From contig JBBRBO010000023.1 in NCBI GenBank assembly GCA_038205805.1, forward strand, positions 1 through 37,671: a DNA stretch of 37,671 nt. The letters are read 5' to 3'. Below are positions 1 to 6,668 of the stretch, in pieces. The notes under the pieces are model-generated. The model searched no databases. It saw nothing but the letters and a program-made list of their open reading frames with translations, and had not been told where the DNA came from. The DNA is from JBBSBY01 sp038205805. Its GTDB lineage: Bacteria > Desulfobacterota > Desulfomonilia > Desulfomonilales > Desulfomonilaceae. A program made the position numbers and the translations under genes. Position 1 is the stretch's first letter. Every line of letters starts with the position of its first letter.

Positions 1-204
1 AATATCCGCATGGAGGGTGCAGGCATGTTTTGGTCAATAGACGGCGCTGAGGCCATACTCAAACTCCGAGGAGTCTTCTTGGATGACCTTTGGGATCAAT
101 TTTGGGCCTTCAGAACCGAAAGTGAAAGAAAGAGATTATACACTAAATACGACAACATCAGTCACGTTAGCCGGGAACACTCTCAAAACAGTAAAGCAGC
201 ATGA
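1..204 (+). CDS. C-terminal end of a transposase (5' partial, ISKra4-like)
   Basis: The frame is open from the first base of the window and ends at the TAA at 202-204, so only about 67 C-terminal residues are visible. The segment GMFWSIDGAEAILKLR followed by an FWAFR motif resembles the extreme C-terminus of ISKra4-family and related transposases, where a GM-W-S-GA-AI-LR pattern follows the catalytic core. No catalytic residues lie inside the window. Whether the upstream part is intact, and where the element's right inverted repeat lies, cannot be seen. The assignment rests on remembered family pattern only, so the family name is tentative, but the transposase character is fairly likely. Confidence 0.55.
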   Translation, partial: NIRMEGAGMFWSIDGAEAILKLRGVFLDDLWDQFWAFRTESERKRLYTKYDNISHVSREHSQNSKAA

Positions 205-422
205 AATCAAGCACTAATAGAAACACGCTGCACCCTAGCGTCAAACACCTGCGCTGTTCCCGGTCAACGCGTACGTGTTCCTTGCATTTGCTCTGCCGGC
301 GGCCTATTCTACCTAACACAAGGCCAATTTGACGCCGTGTTGCGCATACCAGCGCTCACCGGCAATTCGTCGTATCCAAACTTTACCATCATTCATTTAG
401 AACGAAATACGGAGGAAACATC

Positions 423-632
423 ATGAAATTAAGCACAAGGAACGTCTTCAAAGGGAAAGTCACGGATGTGCAGGAAGGCGCCGTCGCCGCTAAAGTGAAG
501 GTTGATATAGGCGCAGGCAATATCGTTACCGCCACAATTACCGTCGAGGCGGTCAAGGAGCTGGGAGTTAAGGTCGGTGACGAGATTAGTGTGCTCATCA
601 AGGCGAGCAGTGTGATGCTGGGCAAACTATAG
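423..632 (+). CDS. mop: Mop-type molybdopterin-binding (TOBE domain) protein
   Basis: This 69-residue protein is a single TOBE/Mop domain. It starts MKLSTRNVFKGKV, continues with a V-x-V-DIG-G--VTA-IT segment and ends with VLIKASSVMLGKL, all typical of molybdate- or molybdopterin-binding Mop proteins. Such proteins form hexamers that bind molybdate or tungstate in the cytoplasm and act as a store or chaperone. A good ribosome binding site (GGAGG, 411-415) precedes the ATG. The gene stands alone: a repeat remnant follows directly and the next gene runs the other way. A pool of Mo/W fits an anaerobe with many Mo/W oxidoreductases, although none is encoded in this window. Confidence 0.9.
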   Translation: MKLSTRNVFKGKVTDVQEGAVAAKVKVDIGAGNIVTATITVEAVKELGVKVGDEISVLIKASSVMLGKL

Positions 633-636
633 ACAC

Positions 637-679
637 AATCGTTCACCAGGCGTAGGCCGTCTCACGACCGGTGAATCAG
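637..679 (+). repeat. Short copy of the MITE-like intergenic repeat (family R, copy 1)
   Basis: A 43-bp segment just after mop begins TCGTTCACCAGGCGTAGG and ends CCGGTGAATCA, so its ends are inverted. Its middle contains GCGTAGGCCGTCTC, matching the right half of the full-length copy at 9889-10011 (GCGTAGAGCCGTCTC). It appears to be an internally deleted derivative. Confidence 0.6.
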
Positions 680-680
680 T

Positions 681-716
681 ACAAGAAAAAAGGCGGCCTT
701 GAGCCGCCCTTTCTAT
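681..716 (-). terminator. Rho-independent terminator for the minus-strand tauE unit
   Basis: GGCGGC (692-697) pairs with GCCGCC (703-708) around a 5-nt loop. On the minus strand the stem is followed by a run of six T. It lies about 25 bp past the stop of the secreted-protein gene. On the plus strand a weaker T-rich stretch follows, so it may also serve mop. Confidence 0.75.
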
Positions 717-731
717 TGTTGATCGCGGGAG

Positions 732-1073
732 TTACTTCTTCATGACGTCTTGTTTGGTGACGTTCATGATACGGATGGCGTGGTTTTTGCCGTCTTTTTG
801 GTCAAAGGCGATGCGAACCACATCTCCGACGGCCGGTGTAATCCCAATTAAAGCGCCTTTCGTATTATACGTTGATTGCTTGCCCGTAGGGGCGCCGTAC
901 TTGTGCTCTTTCGTAAAATCCGTGTTGTAATCGTCTATTGTAAGCAGTTGTTTTTCTTTATCGAATGTCTGCACCTTGCCTTGGGCTACGTTATCCTCCA
1001 CAGCCATTACCGGACAGGCCAGGATCAACGCCATGATCAACACCGGGAGGAGAATCAGTATTCTGCTTTTCAT
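732..1073 (-). CDS. Small secreted protein of unknown function
   Basis: I do not recognise a named family. The protein has 113 residues when started at ATG 1071-1073, which has AGGAAGG eight bases upstream. A GTG three codons earlier is the alternative. It opens with a Lys/Arg-containing start and a long hydrophobic stretch ending in ACPVMA, a clear signal peptide with likely cleavage near VMA-VED. The mature part is about 90 residues with a GKVQTFDKEKQLLTID segment and a later GDVVRIAFDQKDGKNHAIRI segment, suggesting a small beta-rich, perhaps OB-like, periplasmic domain. It is the last gene of a three-gene unit, 13 bp after tauE, and is followed by a terminator. A link to the exporter is inferred from position only. 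Confidence 0.7.
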   Translation of the reverse strand: MKSRILILLPVLIMALILACPVMAVEDNVAQGKVQTFDKEKQLLTIDDYNTDFTKEHKYGAPTGKQSTYNTKGALIGITPAVGDVVRIAFDQKDGKNHAIRIMNVTKQDVMKK

Positions 1074-1086
1074 GCTTTTCACCTTC

Positions 1087-2115
1087 CTATGCGGCCATCT
1101 TTTGTTGGGCTTTCTTTTCCCTAAGCTCGTTCGCAGCGCCTCTCACCATAATTGACACGATATACAGCGAGATGATGGTGATTGCGCCGAGGATGATAAC
1201 CGTCGCCGGCATAACCATGTTGAACTGTTTCAGGATGACGGAAACCATGCAACAGAGCACCGCTGTGCCGAACATCAAGCGAATACCGAAGCCCTTAGCG
1301 TATTTGGTGGCGACCGTGCCGATCTGAGCGCCTATAGCGGCGCCGGACAACATGACGAACACACCCCAGATCTCGATGCGGCCCTTGGCGCCGAAGGTCA
1401 ATGTTCCGTAAAGACCGGAGATGATGATTTCAAAGAGGTCGGTTCCAACTGCGATGTGAGTGGGACAGCCGATCAAGTAGACCAGGGCGGGCATACGAAT
1501 CAAACCGCCGCCGATTCCCAAGAAGCCCGTCAGGATACCGGTAAGGAAGCTCACCGTTATGGGCAACCATATCGAACAATGAATGTCCGCAACCTTGTAA
1601 TGAACAATCGGAGGTATCTTTATTTTATGGAGCGTCTTATACCAGGTGTGACCTTCCGCTCCATGCTCACCCACTTCGCCTGCCGCTTTCTTGCGGGTGG
1701 CTTTCAAGTAATCGGTGAATACCGTGAGGGCGATAACGGCCAAGACCACCACGTAGACCCAGCGGACAACCGGCCCGACTTTGCCGATATATTCCAGCCA
1801 CATGACGATCTGGGCGCCGATTTCTATACCCGCGACGGTTCCAATAACCATGGTGATACCAAGCATGTAGTCCACGTTGCCGAACTTTGCGTGCCGGAAG
1901 GTCGAGATCATCGACTTACCGGCCATGTGCGCCATATCCGTGCCGATGGCGAAGGCCATAGGAAAACCGAGTATGTTGAGACCGGGGGTAACCATCCAGG
2001 CTCCGCCCATGCCGAAGAAGCCGCCGATTACGCCTACGGAAAATCCTATCAAGACCAAGCCCGGCCACCAGATGGTAACACCGGCGATGGGCATATACAT
2101 GTACATCCAATCCAT
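1087..2115 (-). CDS. TauE/SafE-family sulfite/anion exporter
   Basis: This is a 342-residue inner-membrane protein of the TauE/SafE (DUF81) family, whose members carry sulfite, sulfoacetate, sulfonates or related anions. The two-fold internal repeat of the family is visible: GGFFGMGGAWMVTPGLNILG followed by AIGTDMA in the N-terminal half, and TGFLGIGGGLIRMPALVYLI followed by AVGTDL in the C-terminal half. A hydrophilic stretch of about 40 residues (roughly 145-185) separates the halves, and about eight to nine hydrophobic segments can be counted. The ATG has AAGGAGG seven bases upstream. It lies between a small membrane protein and a small secreted protein on the same strand. A sulfur-oxyanion substrate is plausible in this setting but cannot be read from the sequence. 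Confidence 0.88.
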   Translation of the reverse strand: MDWMYMYMPIAGVTIWWPGLVLIGFSVGVIGGFFGMGGAWMVTPGLNILGFPMAFAIGTDMAHMAGKSMISTFRHAKFGNVDYMLGITMVIGTVAGIEIGAQIVMWLEYIGKVGPVVRWVYVVVLAVIALTVFTDYLKATRKKAAGEVGEHGAEGHTWYKTLHKIKIPPIVHYKVADIHCSIWLPITVSFLTGILTGFLGIGGGLIRMPALVYLIGCPTHIAVGTDLFEIIISGLYGTLTFGAKGRIEIWGVFVMLSGAAIGAQIGTVATKYAKGFGIRLMFGTAVLCCMVSVILKQFNMVMPATVIILGAITIISLYIVSIMVRGAANELREKKAQQKMAA

Positions 2116-2144
2116 GTCTCAGCCTCCTTACAATGAGCGAAGTA

Positions 2145-2441
2145 TTAATGCTCGATGATTTTTCTTGAAGTGAGATTCAGCCCGGTCCTCGCCATGAGGA
2201 AGTCGGCCGCAAGACCCAAGGTACCCCCGAAGGCCGCGGTCAGCACGACACAGAGGACGCCGAAGAGCGTGGGGTTTGTGTTATACACGTTGAGAAACCA
2301 CAAGGTAATGGGAGAGTGCACCATTCTGGTGTCCGCCACGACCACGAGCATTTCTGCTTTGCCGCCGGCCGCAAGGGCTACCGAGGGGATGAGCAAGCCC
2401 GCGAGCACGAAGGTCGCCATTAATAAACGTACCGCACGCAT
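2145..2441 (-). CDS. Small membrane protein of the DVU0150-like type
   Basis: This 98-residue protein has an N-terminal signal or anchor segment (through PSVALAAGG), then a conserved-looking VVVADTRMVHSPITLWFLN stretch, a second membrane segment (about 60-80) and a C-terminus ending LTSRKIIEH. From memory this matches a small family found beside TauE exporters in Desulfovibrio and relatives (DVU0150-like). That name should be checked by search. It starts at ATG 2439-2441 with GGAGGAGG upstream and lies 29 bp before tauE. It may be an accessory subunit of the exporter. Function is unknown. Confidence 0.75.
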   Translation of the reverse strand: MRAVRLLMATFVLAGLLIPSVALAAGGKAEMLVVVADTRMVHSPITLWFLNVYNTNPTLFGVLCVVLTAAFGGTLGLAADFLMARTGLNLTSRKIIEH

Positions 2442-2815
2442 AAGAGTTCCTCCTCCATTGGGGGGTTAAGGCAAATACTTGAAATACTTAAATCTACTCT
2501 ATTTTTGATCGCCGATTCGAGGCGAGAATTCAAGCGGCGCCGGCTGATCGCTTGGTCTCAGGGACAAATCGGCGAATCGTCCCTGTTTATCGCTCGCCCT
2601 CTAAGAGCAATAGGTGTGCCACAGCACAATATTCGGCTTCAAAAGTCAGTAAGAAGCTATTTACCCCTTGCGCTACACTCCTATTTCGCCGGTTTGCGGT
2701 CAGATCGTTGTCACGGTTTTTTACAAATTGTAAAATGAGAGGAAGAAACGGAACTTGCTCCGTATAATCCGCGTATTTGAGAGGCGCGTAGGGCAGGGGA
2801 GGGAATATATCAGCT
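2442..2815. other. 374-bp divergent intergenic region
   Basis: The region separates the minus-strand tauE unit from the plus-strand acyP-chaN pair and no convincing coding frame is present. Next to the tauE-unit start there is a tandem AAATACTT repeat (2473-2480 and 2482-2489) that could be a regulator site. A 7-bp inverted repeat, CAGGGAC (2559-2565) with GTCCCTG (2579-2585), lies in the middle. The right end holds the promoter listed separately. Confidence 0.5.
2708..2736 (+). promoter_or_regulatory. Predicted sigma-70 promoter of acyP-chaN, with palindrome over the -10
   Basis: TTGTCA (2708-2713) and TAAAAT (2731-2736) are separated by exactly 17 bp, close to the sigma-70 consensus. A perfect inverted repeat, TTTTACAA-A-TTGTAAAA (2719-2735), covers the spacer and -10 and could be a repressor operator. 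The predicted 5' leader to the acyP ATG is about 70 nt. Confidence 0.6.
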
Positions 2816-3109
2816 ATGAATATCGTGCGAAAACGCGCTATAGTCTCAGGGATAGTCCAAGGGGTGGCCTTCAGAGCTTACACGAGATCCATGGCGCGCA
2901 AGCTGGGGGTCGTCGGATGGGTTCGCAATGTACCCAACGGCAAGGTGGAAGTCCTCATGGAAGGCGATGAACCCGATGTGGCCGCTCTAGCCGAGTGGTT
3001 GAAAAAAGGCCCCTCAAGCGCGCAGGTGAGTGAAGTGAAAACTTATGATGAGAGGGCCGGCGGCGAATTCAACGACTTCGACATTACGTACGTGAAAGGC
3101 GTGTGGTAA
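2816..3109 (+). CDS. acyP: Acylphosphatase
   Basis: The 97-residue protein is a complete acylphosphatase, a small cytoplasmic alpha/beta enzyme that hydrolyses carboxyl-phosphate bonds such as that of acetyl phosphate. The signature SGIVQGVAFRAYTR contains the phosphate-binding loop and catalytic Arg20, and GWVRNVPNGKVEV contains the catalytic Asn38. The length is normal for the family. A GGGGAGGG motif lies 12 bases before the ATG, slightly far. The stop codon lies 2 bp before the next ATG, so acyP and the ChaN-like gene are probably co-transcribed. A metabolic link between the two is not obvious. Confidence 0.93.
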   Translation: MNIVRKRAIVSGIVQGVAFRAYTRSMARKLGVVGWVRNVPNGKVEVLMEGDEPDVAALAEWLKKGPSSAQVSEVKTYDERAGGEFNDFDITYVKGVW

Positions 3110-3111
3110 AA

Positions 3112-4071
3112 ATGAAGGTTCTCTTATGCCTACTTGGAGCACTCCTGATGACCATCGTGGGGTATCCCGCTCATAGTCGAGCCGGCCATGACCCAATCAC
3201 CCTGGATGTGTATCTTGGCGAACCGGTGGTCTTCGAGCACATGCTCGAGGATATGACCGAGGCGCGCATCATCTATGTCGGCGAAATTCATACCATAGAG
3301 CGCCATCACGCCTTGCAAACGCAGCTGCTCCGTGAATTAGCCGCGAAAAAGGCCAATTTAGCCCTGGGTATGGAAATGTTCTCCGTCGAGCAGCAACCGA
3401 TCCTGAGCAAGTGGCTCGCCTCGGATGAGGACCTGAACGGACTCATTCAGGCCCTTGGTTCGGAACGCTGGACCAATCTCAAGGATTACGAATCTCTCCT
3501 TATTACTGCGAAGAATCTGAAGATACCCATTCTCGGTTTGAACGCCCCCGACCCTCTGGTAAAAATGGTGGCCGCTCACGGGCTTGATTCACTCAAGGAG
3601 AAGCAAAAAGAATTGCCTCCGCCGGAATACCTTCCCGTTAGTGAGGAAAACGACAAATTGCTCAGGTTGCGTCTGCGGGTCCATAAAGCCTTTCAAGGGC
3701 GGACGCTCGATAATATTGTCGCGGCTCAAGGTCTACGGGACGCGTTCATGGCGCATACCATCGTCTCTTTTTTGCAATCACCGGAAGGCAAAGACAAGAC
3801 CATGCTCGTGATAGCAGGTTCCGGACACCTGAACTATGGGCTGGGCATCCCTGAGAAGACTGAGCGATTCACCGGCCTGCGGTCCAGGATTCTCTTGGCC
3901 ACGGAAAGCGGGCAGCTTGTGCTCTCGCCTGAGGAATTGGCCAAAGCGGCTCCCGTGAACATCTCACATGAGGATCTCAAGTTTCTCAAGCGTCCTATAG
4001 CGGATTACCTGCACATTCTGCCTTTAGCCGTCGAGAAAGTGATCGCTTCGGAGCAGATGACGGACCATTAA
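3112..4071 (+). CDS. ChaN-family (Tiki/DUF399) periplasmic protein
   Basis: The protein belongs to the ChaN/DUF399 group, related to the TraB/Tiki fold; ChaN itself binds haem in iron uptake. Starting at ATG 3112 it has 319 residues with an N-terminal signal peptide (MKVLLCLLGALLM, cleavage probably near HSRA-G). I see no lipobox. A GTG at 3103 overlapping the acyP stop is possible but leaves no room for a ribosome binding site. The family motif G-E-x-H-x4-HH is present as GEIHTIERHH (about residues 57-66), followed by LALGMEMFSVEQQPIL and, near the C-terminus, the IAGSGHLNYGLGIP motif. It is translated almost directly after acyP. Whether it binds haem or acts as a hydrolase cannot be decided here. 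Confidence 0.85.
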   Translation: MKVLLCLLGALLMTIVGYPAHSRAGHDPITLDVYLGEPVVFEHMLEDMTEARIIYVGEIHTIERHHALQTQLLRELAAKKANLALGMEMFSVEQQPILSKWLASDEDLNGLIQALGSERWTNLKDYESLLITAKNLKIPILGLNAPDPLVKMVAAHGLDSLKEKQKELPPPEYLPVSEENDKLLRLRLRVHKAFQGRTLDNIVAAQGLRDAFMAHTIVSFLQSPEGKDKTMLVIAGSGHLNYGLGIPEKTERFTGLRSRILLATESGQLVLSPEELAKAAPVNISHEDLKFLKRPIADYLHILPLAVEKVIASEQMTDH

Positions 4072-4079
4072 TGGATTCG

Positions 4080-4213
4080 ATACCAATGCCTGATCTAAAG
4101 AAGTAATATTGGGGAGAACCTTCCTGAAAGAAGGATTCTCCCCAAACCCCTCTCCAAGAACTTCTGCAATTGCCGAAACCGGCTTTTCTCAAGGAGAAAA
4201 TACCGCTTTCGGC
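4080..4213 (+). repeat. Composite repeat, module A (left copy)
   Basis: This 134-bp segment is matched by the reverse complement of 36984-37116. It holds two hairpins. The first is a 13-bp stem, GGGGAGAACCTTC (4111-4123) with GAAGG-A-TTCTCCCC (4130-4143). The second joins GCCGAAA (4172-4178) to TTTCGGC (4207-4213), with an inner TTTTCTC/GAGAAAA stem. It begins nine bases after the chaN-like stop and may also act as its transcription end. Confidence 0.8.
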
Positions 4214-4241
4214 GATTATCACAAATTTTTCAGCAAAGTTG

Positions 4242-4300
4242 AAAAAACCTGCTTTGCAACAAAAGCTCCGCCGATCTTACTTTTGTGAAAACACATCGGT
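4242..4300 (+). repeat. Composite repeat, module B (left copy)
   Basis: This 59-bp segment matches 37117-37174 in the same orientation, sharing GCTTTGCAACAAAAGCTCCG and a terminal CACATCGGTA. It contains ACAAAAG/CTTTTGT and CCGAT/ATCGG inverted pairs. It is separated from module A by 28 bp here, but abuts module A in the right copy. Confidence 0.8.
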
Positions 4301-4342
4301 AGGATGTGCGTCGCTCAATGAATAATGAGGGAGGAACACGCC

Positions 4343-4741
4343 ATGAAGATCGGTGACAGCGCCTCGTTGTCGAAGACTATAACCCAAGAGGACATAGAAC
4401 AATTCGCCGCCCTGGTGGGCGACACGAACCCTGCGCACCTGGATGCGGATTTTGCGGCGAAAACTAGGTTCGGCAAGCGCATAGCCCACGGCATGTGGGG
4501 CGCCTCTCTGATTTCGGCGGTTCTCGGCACGAAATTACCCGGTCCGGGAACGATTTATCTCAGCCAAACCCTGAAGTTCAAGGCGCCCGTGTACGCTGGG
4601 GAAACCATAACGGCAAAGGTCACGATCACCGACATAAAAAAAGACAAGCCCATCATCACCATGGAAACCGTGTGTACAAAAGGAGATGGTGAGGTGATCC
4701 TTACCGGTGAAGCCGTGGGGCTGCTCGAGAAAGTGGATTAA
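4343..4741 (+). CDS. MaoC-family (R)-specific enoyl-CoA hydratase
   Basis: The protein has a single hot-dog domain of the MaoC/PhaJ type (132 residues), which hydrates enoyl-CoA to (R)-3-hydroxyacyl-CoA. The hydratase-2 motif is intact: ALVGDTNPAHLD with Asp27 and His32 as the expected catalytic pair, followed by GKRIAHGMW and a YLSQTLKFKAPVY strand. The start chosen is ATG 4343, because GAGGGAGGAA lies at the right distance. An upstream in-frame ATG at 4325 would place that site inside the gene. It is a single gene between two repeats, with no fatty-acid genes nearby. A role in acyl-CoA or polyhydroxyalkanoate metabolism is likely, but the substrate is unknown. Confidence 0.9.
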   Translation: MKIGDSASLSKTITQEDIEQFAALVGDTNPAHLDADFAAKTRFGKRIAHGMWGASLISAVLGTKLPGPGTIYLSQTLKFKAPVYAGETITAKVTITDIKKDKPIITMETVCTKGDGEVILTGEAVGLLEKVD

Positions 4742-4801
4742 CACGCGCTGGAGAAACAATACGACTTCAAGAGAACCGGCTCCGGATTGGGCGTGCCCTT
4801 T

Positions 4802-4884
4802 TGGAATTATGAGAATGATTTCAGGATGGATTCGTTTTCATCCGGGTCGTGATCGGCCGCAGAGCCGTCTCAGGCCCGGTGAAT
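4802..4884 (+). repeat. MITE-like intergenic repeat (family R, copy 2, degenerate)
   Basis: The segment begins with GGAATTATGA and ends with GCAGAGCCGTCTCAGGC then CCGGTGAATC, matching the middle-left and right end of the full copy at 9889-10011. The central hairpin is not recognisable and the left terminus is missing. Confidence 0.65.
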
Positions 4885-5142
4885 CTCTCTGCATGGGACG
4901 ACCTTATCGTGAGGAGAGTTTTTTTCTTTGTCATGACCGCGCGTTCGTTATGCGGTAAACGGGGCGCGACTGGGCTAGGATCAGGGTATCATTTGCTATT
5001 TTTCGCTCTCGAACCTCAATTCCGTCGGGGCAAGCGGATGCGCTGAATTTTGGAATGAGCCGAGATACATAATGATCGGGATTTGACGTGGCCGCGGCGG
5101 AGAATCTTCCCCAAAGTGGTAGTGGATGCGGGTAAAAAGGTC

Positions 5143-5177
5143 TTGACACGAATCAGTAAAAAATATATGAAACATAT
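5143..5177 (+). promoter_or_regulatory. Predicted promoter of the nuo operon
   Basis: TTGACA (5143-5148) is a perfect -35 box. TATGAA (5166-5171) lies 17 bp downstream, with TATATG two bases earlier as an alternative. An inverted repeat ATATG-AAA-CATAT (5165-5177) overlaps the -10 and could be an operator. The leader to nuoA would be about 110 nt. Confidence 0.6.
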
Positions 5178-5286
5178 TCGGATGCAACAGCTTTCATAGA
5201 ACGACCTCTACGCATTTACCTTTGTACCATATCCGCACATGAGAAGAGTCCGTCTCGGACCCTTCCCGCCGCGACCGGAGAAGAGG

Positions 5287-5658
5287 ATGATAAACAGCTA
5301 CCTCCCCGTCCTGGTGATCCTTGTCCTCTCCGTCCTTATAGGCGGAGTTATTATCCTTCTATCCACAGCCCTGAGCCGCGGTAGCAAAACCGATATCAAA
5401 CTGTCCCCGTATGAATGCGGCATGGACCCTATCGGCGGCGCACGGAGCAGGTTTTCCGTCCGATTCTTTCTCATGGGCATGTTGTTTATCATTTTCGACA
5501 TTGAACTCATCTTCCTTTTCCCCTGGGCGACCGTATATTACGATTTTATTGCGCAAGGTCTTGGTTTATTTGCCTTTATGGAGATGTTGGTCTTTGTGGT
5601 GATACTCCTTGTGGGATTGATTTACGTTTGGAAAAAAGGCGCATTGGAATGGCAATAG
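5287..5658 (+). CDS. nuoA: NADH-quinone oxidoreductase subunit A
   Basis: NuoA is a small three-helix membrane subunit of complex I near the quinone site. Started at ATG 5287 (GGAG six bases upstream) the protein has 123 residues, the usual length. Longer in-frame versions add an Arg/Pro-rich stretch unlike NuoA. The conserved loop LSPYECGMDPIG and the following SVRFFLMGMLFIIFDIELIF helix are present, including the acidic residues of helix 2. It is the first gene of the operon and overlaps nuoB by 10 bp, which suggests translational coupling. Confidence 0.96.
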   Translation: MINSYLPVLVILVLSVLIGGVIILLSTALSRGSKTDIKLSPYECGMDPIGGARSRFSVRFFLMGMLFIIFDIELIFLFPWATVYYDFIAQGLGLFAFMEMLVFVVILLVGLIYVWKKGALEWQ

Positions 5659-6158
5659 AAAGACACCTAAACGACACGGTAGTTGTGACGAATCTCGAAT
5701 GGTTTGTGAACTGGGCTCGTAAATCGAGTATGTGGCCCTTGGGTTTCGGCCTTGCGTGCTGCGCATTGGAAATGATTGCGGCCTTCGTGAGTCGATACGA
5801 TCTTTCCCGCTTCGGTATGGAAGTCGCCAGACCTTCTCCCCGTCACGCGGACCTGATGATCGTCTCGGGTACCGCATCGAAGAAGATGCTCCCCGCGGTT
5901 CTGAGGATCTACGAGCAAATGACCGAACCCAAGTGGGTGATCGCCATGGGCGCATGCGCGTGCAGCGGCGGGATCTACGACAATTACGCCGTAGTTCAGG
6001 GTATAGATAAATACCTTCCCGTGGATGTGTATATTCCCGGCTGCCCCCCGCGTCCTGAAGCCCTTTTGGACGGCATATTGCAACTCCACGCCAAGGTTAT
6101 GAAGGAAAAATCCTTAGCGGCGAATCCCAAGGAAAAGAGCATTAAGGCGGCTGTATGA
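5649..6158 (+). CDS. nuoB: NADH-quinone oxidoreductase subunit B
   Basis: NuoB holds the terminal [4Fe-4S] cluster N2 that passes electrons to quinone. ATG 5649 gives 169 residues. An upstream in-frame TTG at 5628 adds seven residues not expected for the family. All four ligands are visible: the tandem Cys37-Cys38 in GLACCALEM, Cys103 in GACACSGG and Cys132 in PGCPPRP. It overlaps the nuoA end and shares an ATGA junction with nuoC. The C-terminus is Lys-rich and short. Confidence 0.96.
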   Translation: MAIERHLNDTVVVTNLEWFVNWARKSSMWPLGFGLACCALEMIAAFVSRYDLSRFGMEVARPSPRHADLMIVSGTASKKMLPAVLRIYEQMTEPKWVIAMGACACSGGIYDNYAVVQGIDKYLPVDVYIPGCPPRPEALLDGILQLHAKVMKEKSLAANPKEKSIKAAV

Positions 6159-6658
6159 TGACTCAGCAGGAGATTGCGGACCAACTCAGCGCCCGGTTCG
6201 GGGACGACATCCGGTTTTCAACCTTTCGTGACCAAATGAGCGCGTATATCAACAAGGAAAAGCTCCTGGAAGTGTGCGCTTTCCTGAAATATGAGCCCAC
6301 CCTTCAGTTCGATATGTTATCGTTCGTAGCCGGTGTTGACGGTCTCCCGCGAAAACCGCGCTTCGAAATGGTGTACCAGCTTTATTCCACCACGCATATT
6401 CATCGTTTCAGGTTGAAGACGCTCGTGGAAGAAGAAGCGGACGGCTGGGGAGAGATTGAGTCCGTGACCCCTTTATGGATTACGGCCGATTGGCACGAGC
6501 GTGAGACCGCCGAGATGTATGGGATACGCTTCTTGAACCATCCCGACCCGCGAACACTGCTTTTGCCCGAAGAATGGACCGTCCACCCCTTGCGCAAGGA
6601 TTTTCCGCTGAGGGGAACCGAACAAGATACCCCTGATCTCCCGCACGTAGTGAAGTAA
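6155..6658 (+). CDS. nuoC: NADH-quinone oxidoreductase subunit C
   Basis: NuoC is the 30-kDa-type subunit of the peripheral arm; here it is 167 residues and separate from NuoD. Family landmarks are FDMLSFVAGVDGLPRKPRF near the middle, then SVTPLWITADWHERETAEMYG and HPLRKDFPLRG near the C-terminus, which pack against NuoD. Its first ATG overlaps the nuoB stop (ATGA) and nuoD follows after 10 bp. Confidence 0.95.
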   Translation: MMTQQEIADQLSARFGDDIRFSTFRDQMSAYINKEKLLEVCAFLKYEPTLQFDMLSFVAGVDGLPRKPRFEMVYQLYSTTHIHRFRLKTLVEEEADGWGEIESVTPLWITADWHERETAEMYGIRFLNHPDPRTLLLPEEWTVHPLRKDFPLRGTEQDTPDLPHVVK

Positions 6659-6668
6659 AGGACTCGCG

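Larger units (their letters stand above)
4742..5286. other. 545-bp region upstream of the nuo operon
   Basis: No coding frame here looks real. The left part carries a degenerate family R repeat (4802-4884). The right part becomes AT-rich and holds the predicted nuo promoter (5143-5171). The stretch between (about 4885-5140) shows nothing I can name. Confidence 0.5.

Noticed and set aside
205..422. Possible molybdenum-cofactor riboswitch upstream of mop
   Set aside because: I found no arrangement of stems or conserved segments resembling the Moco motif, and no convincing promoter.
1456..2136. A 226-residue plus-strand open frame opposite tauE
   Set aside because: It lies entirely antisense to a clear TauE/SafE gene, has a His/Asp/Gly-rich composition typical of an antisense shadow, and shows no domain or ribosome binding site.
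2505..2767. Two overlapping plus-strand small frames (about 70-77 residues) before acyP
   Set aside because: They overlap each other and the predicted promoter, lack ribosome binding sites and have Arg/Ser-rich random-looking sequences.
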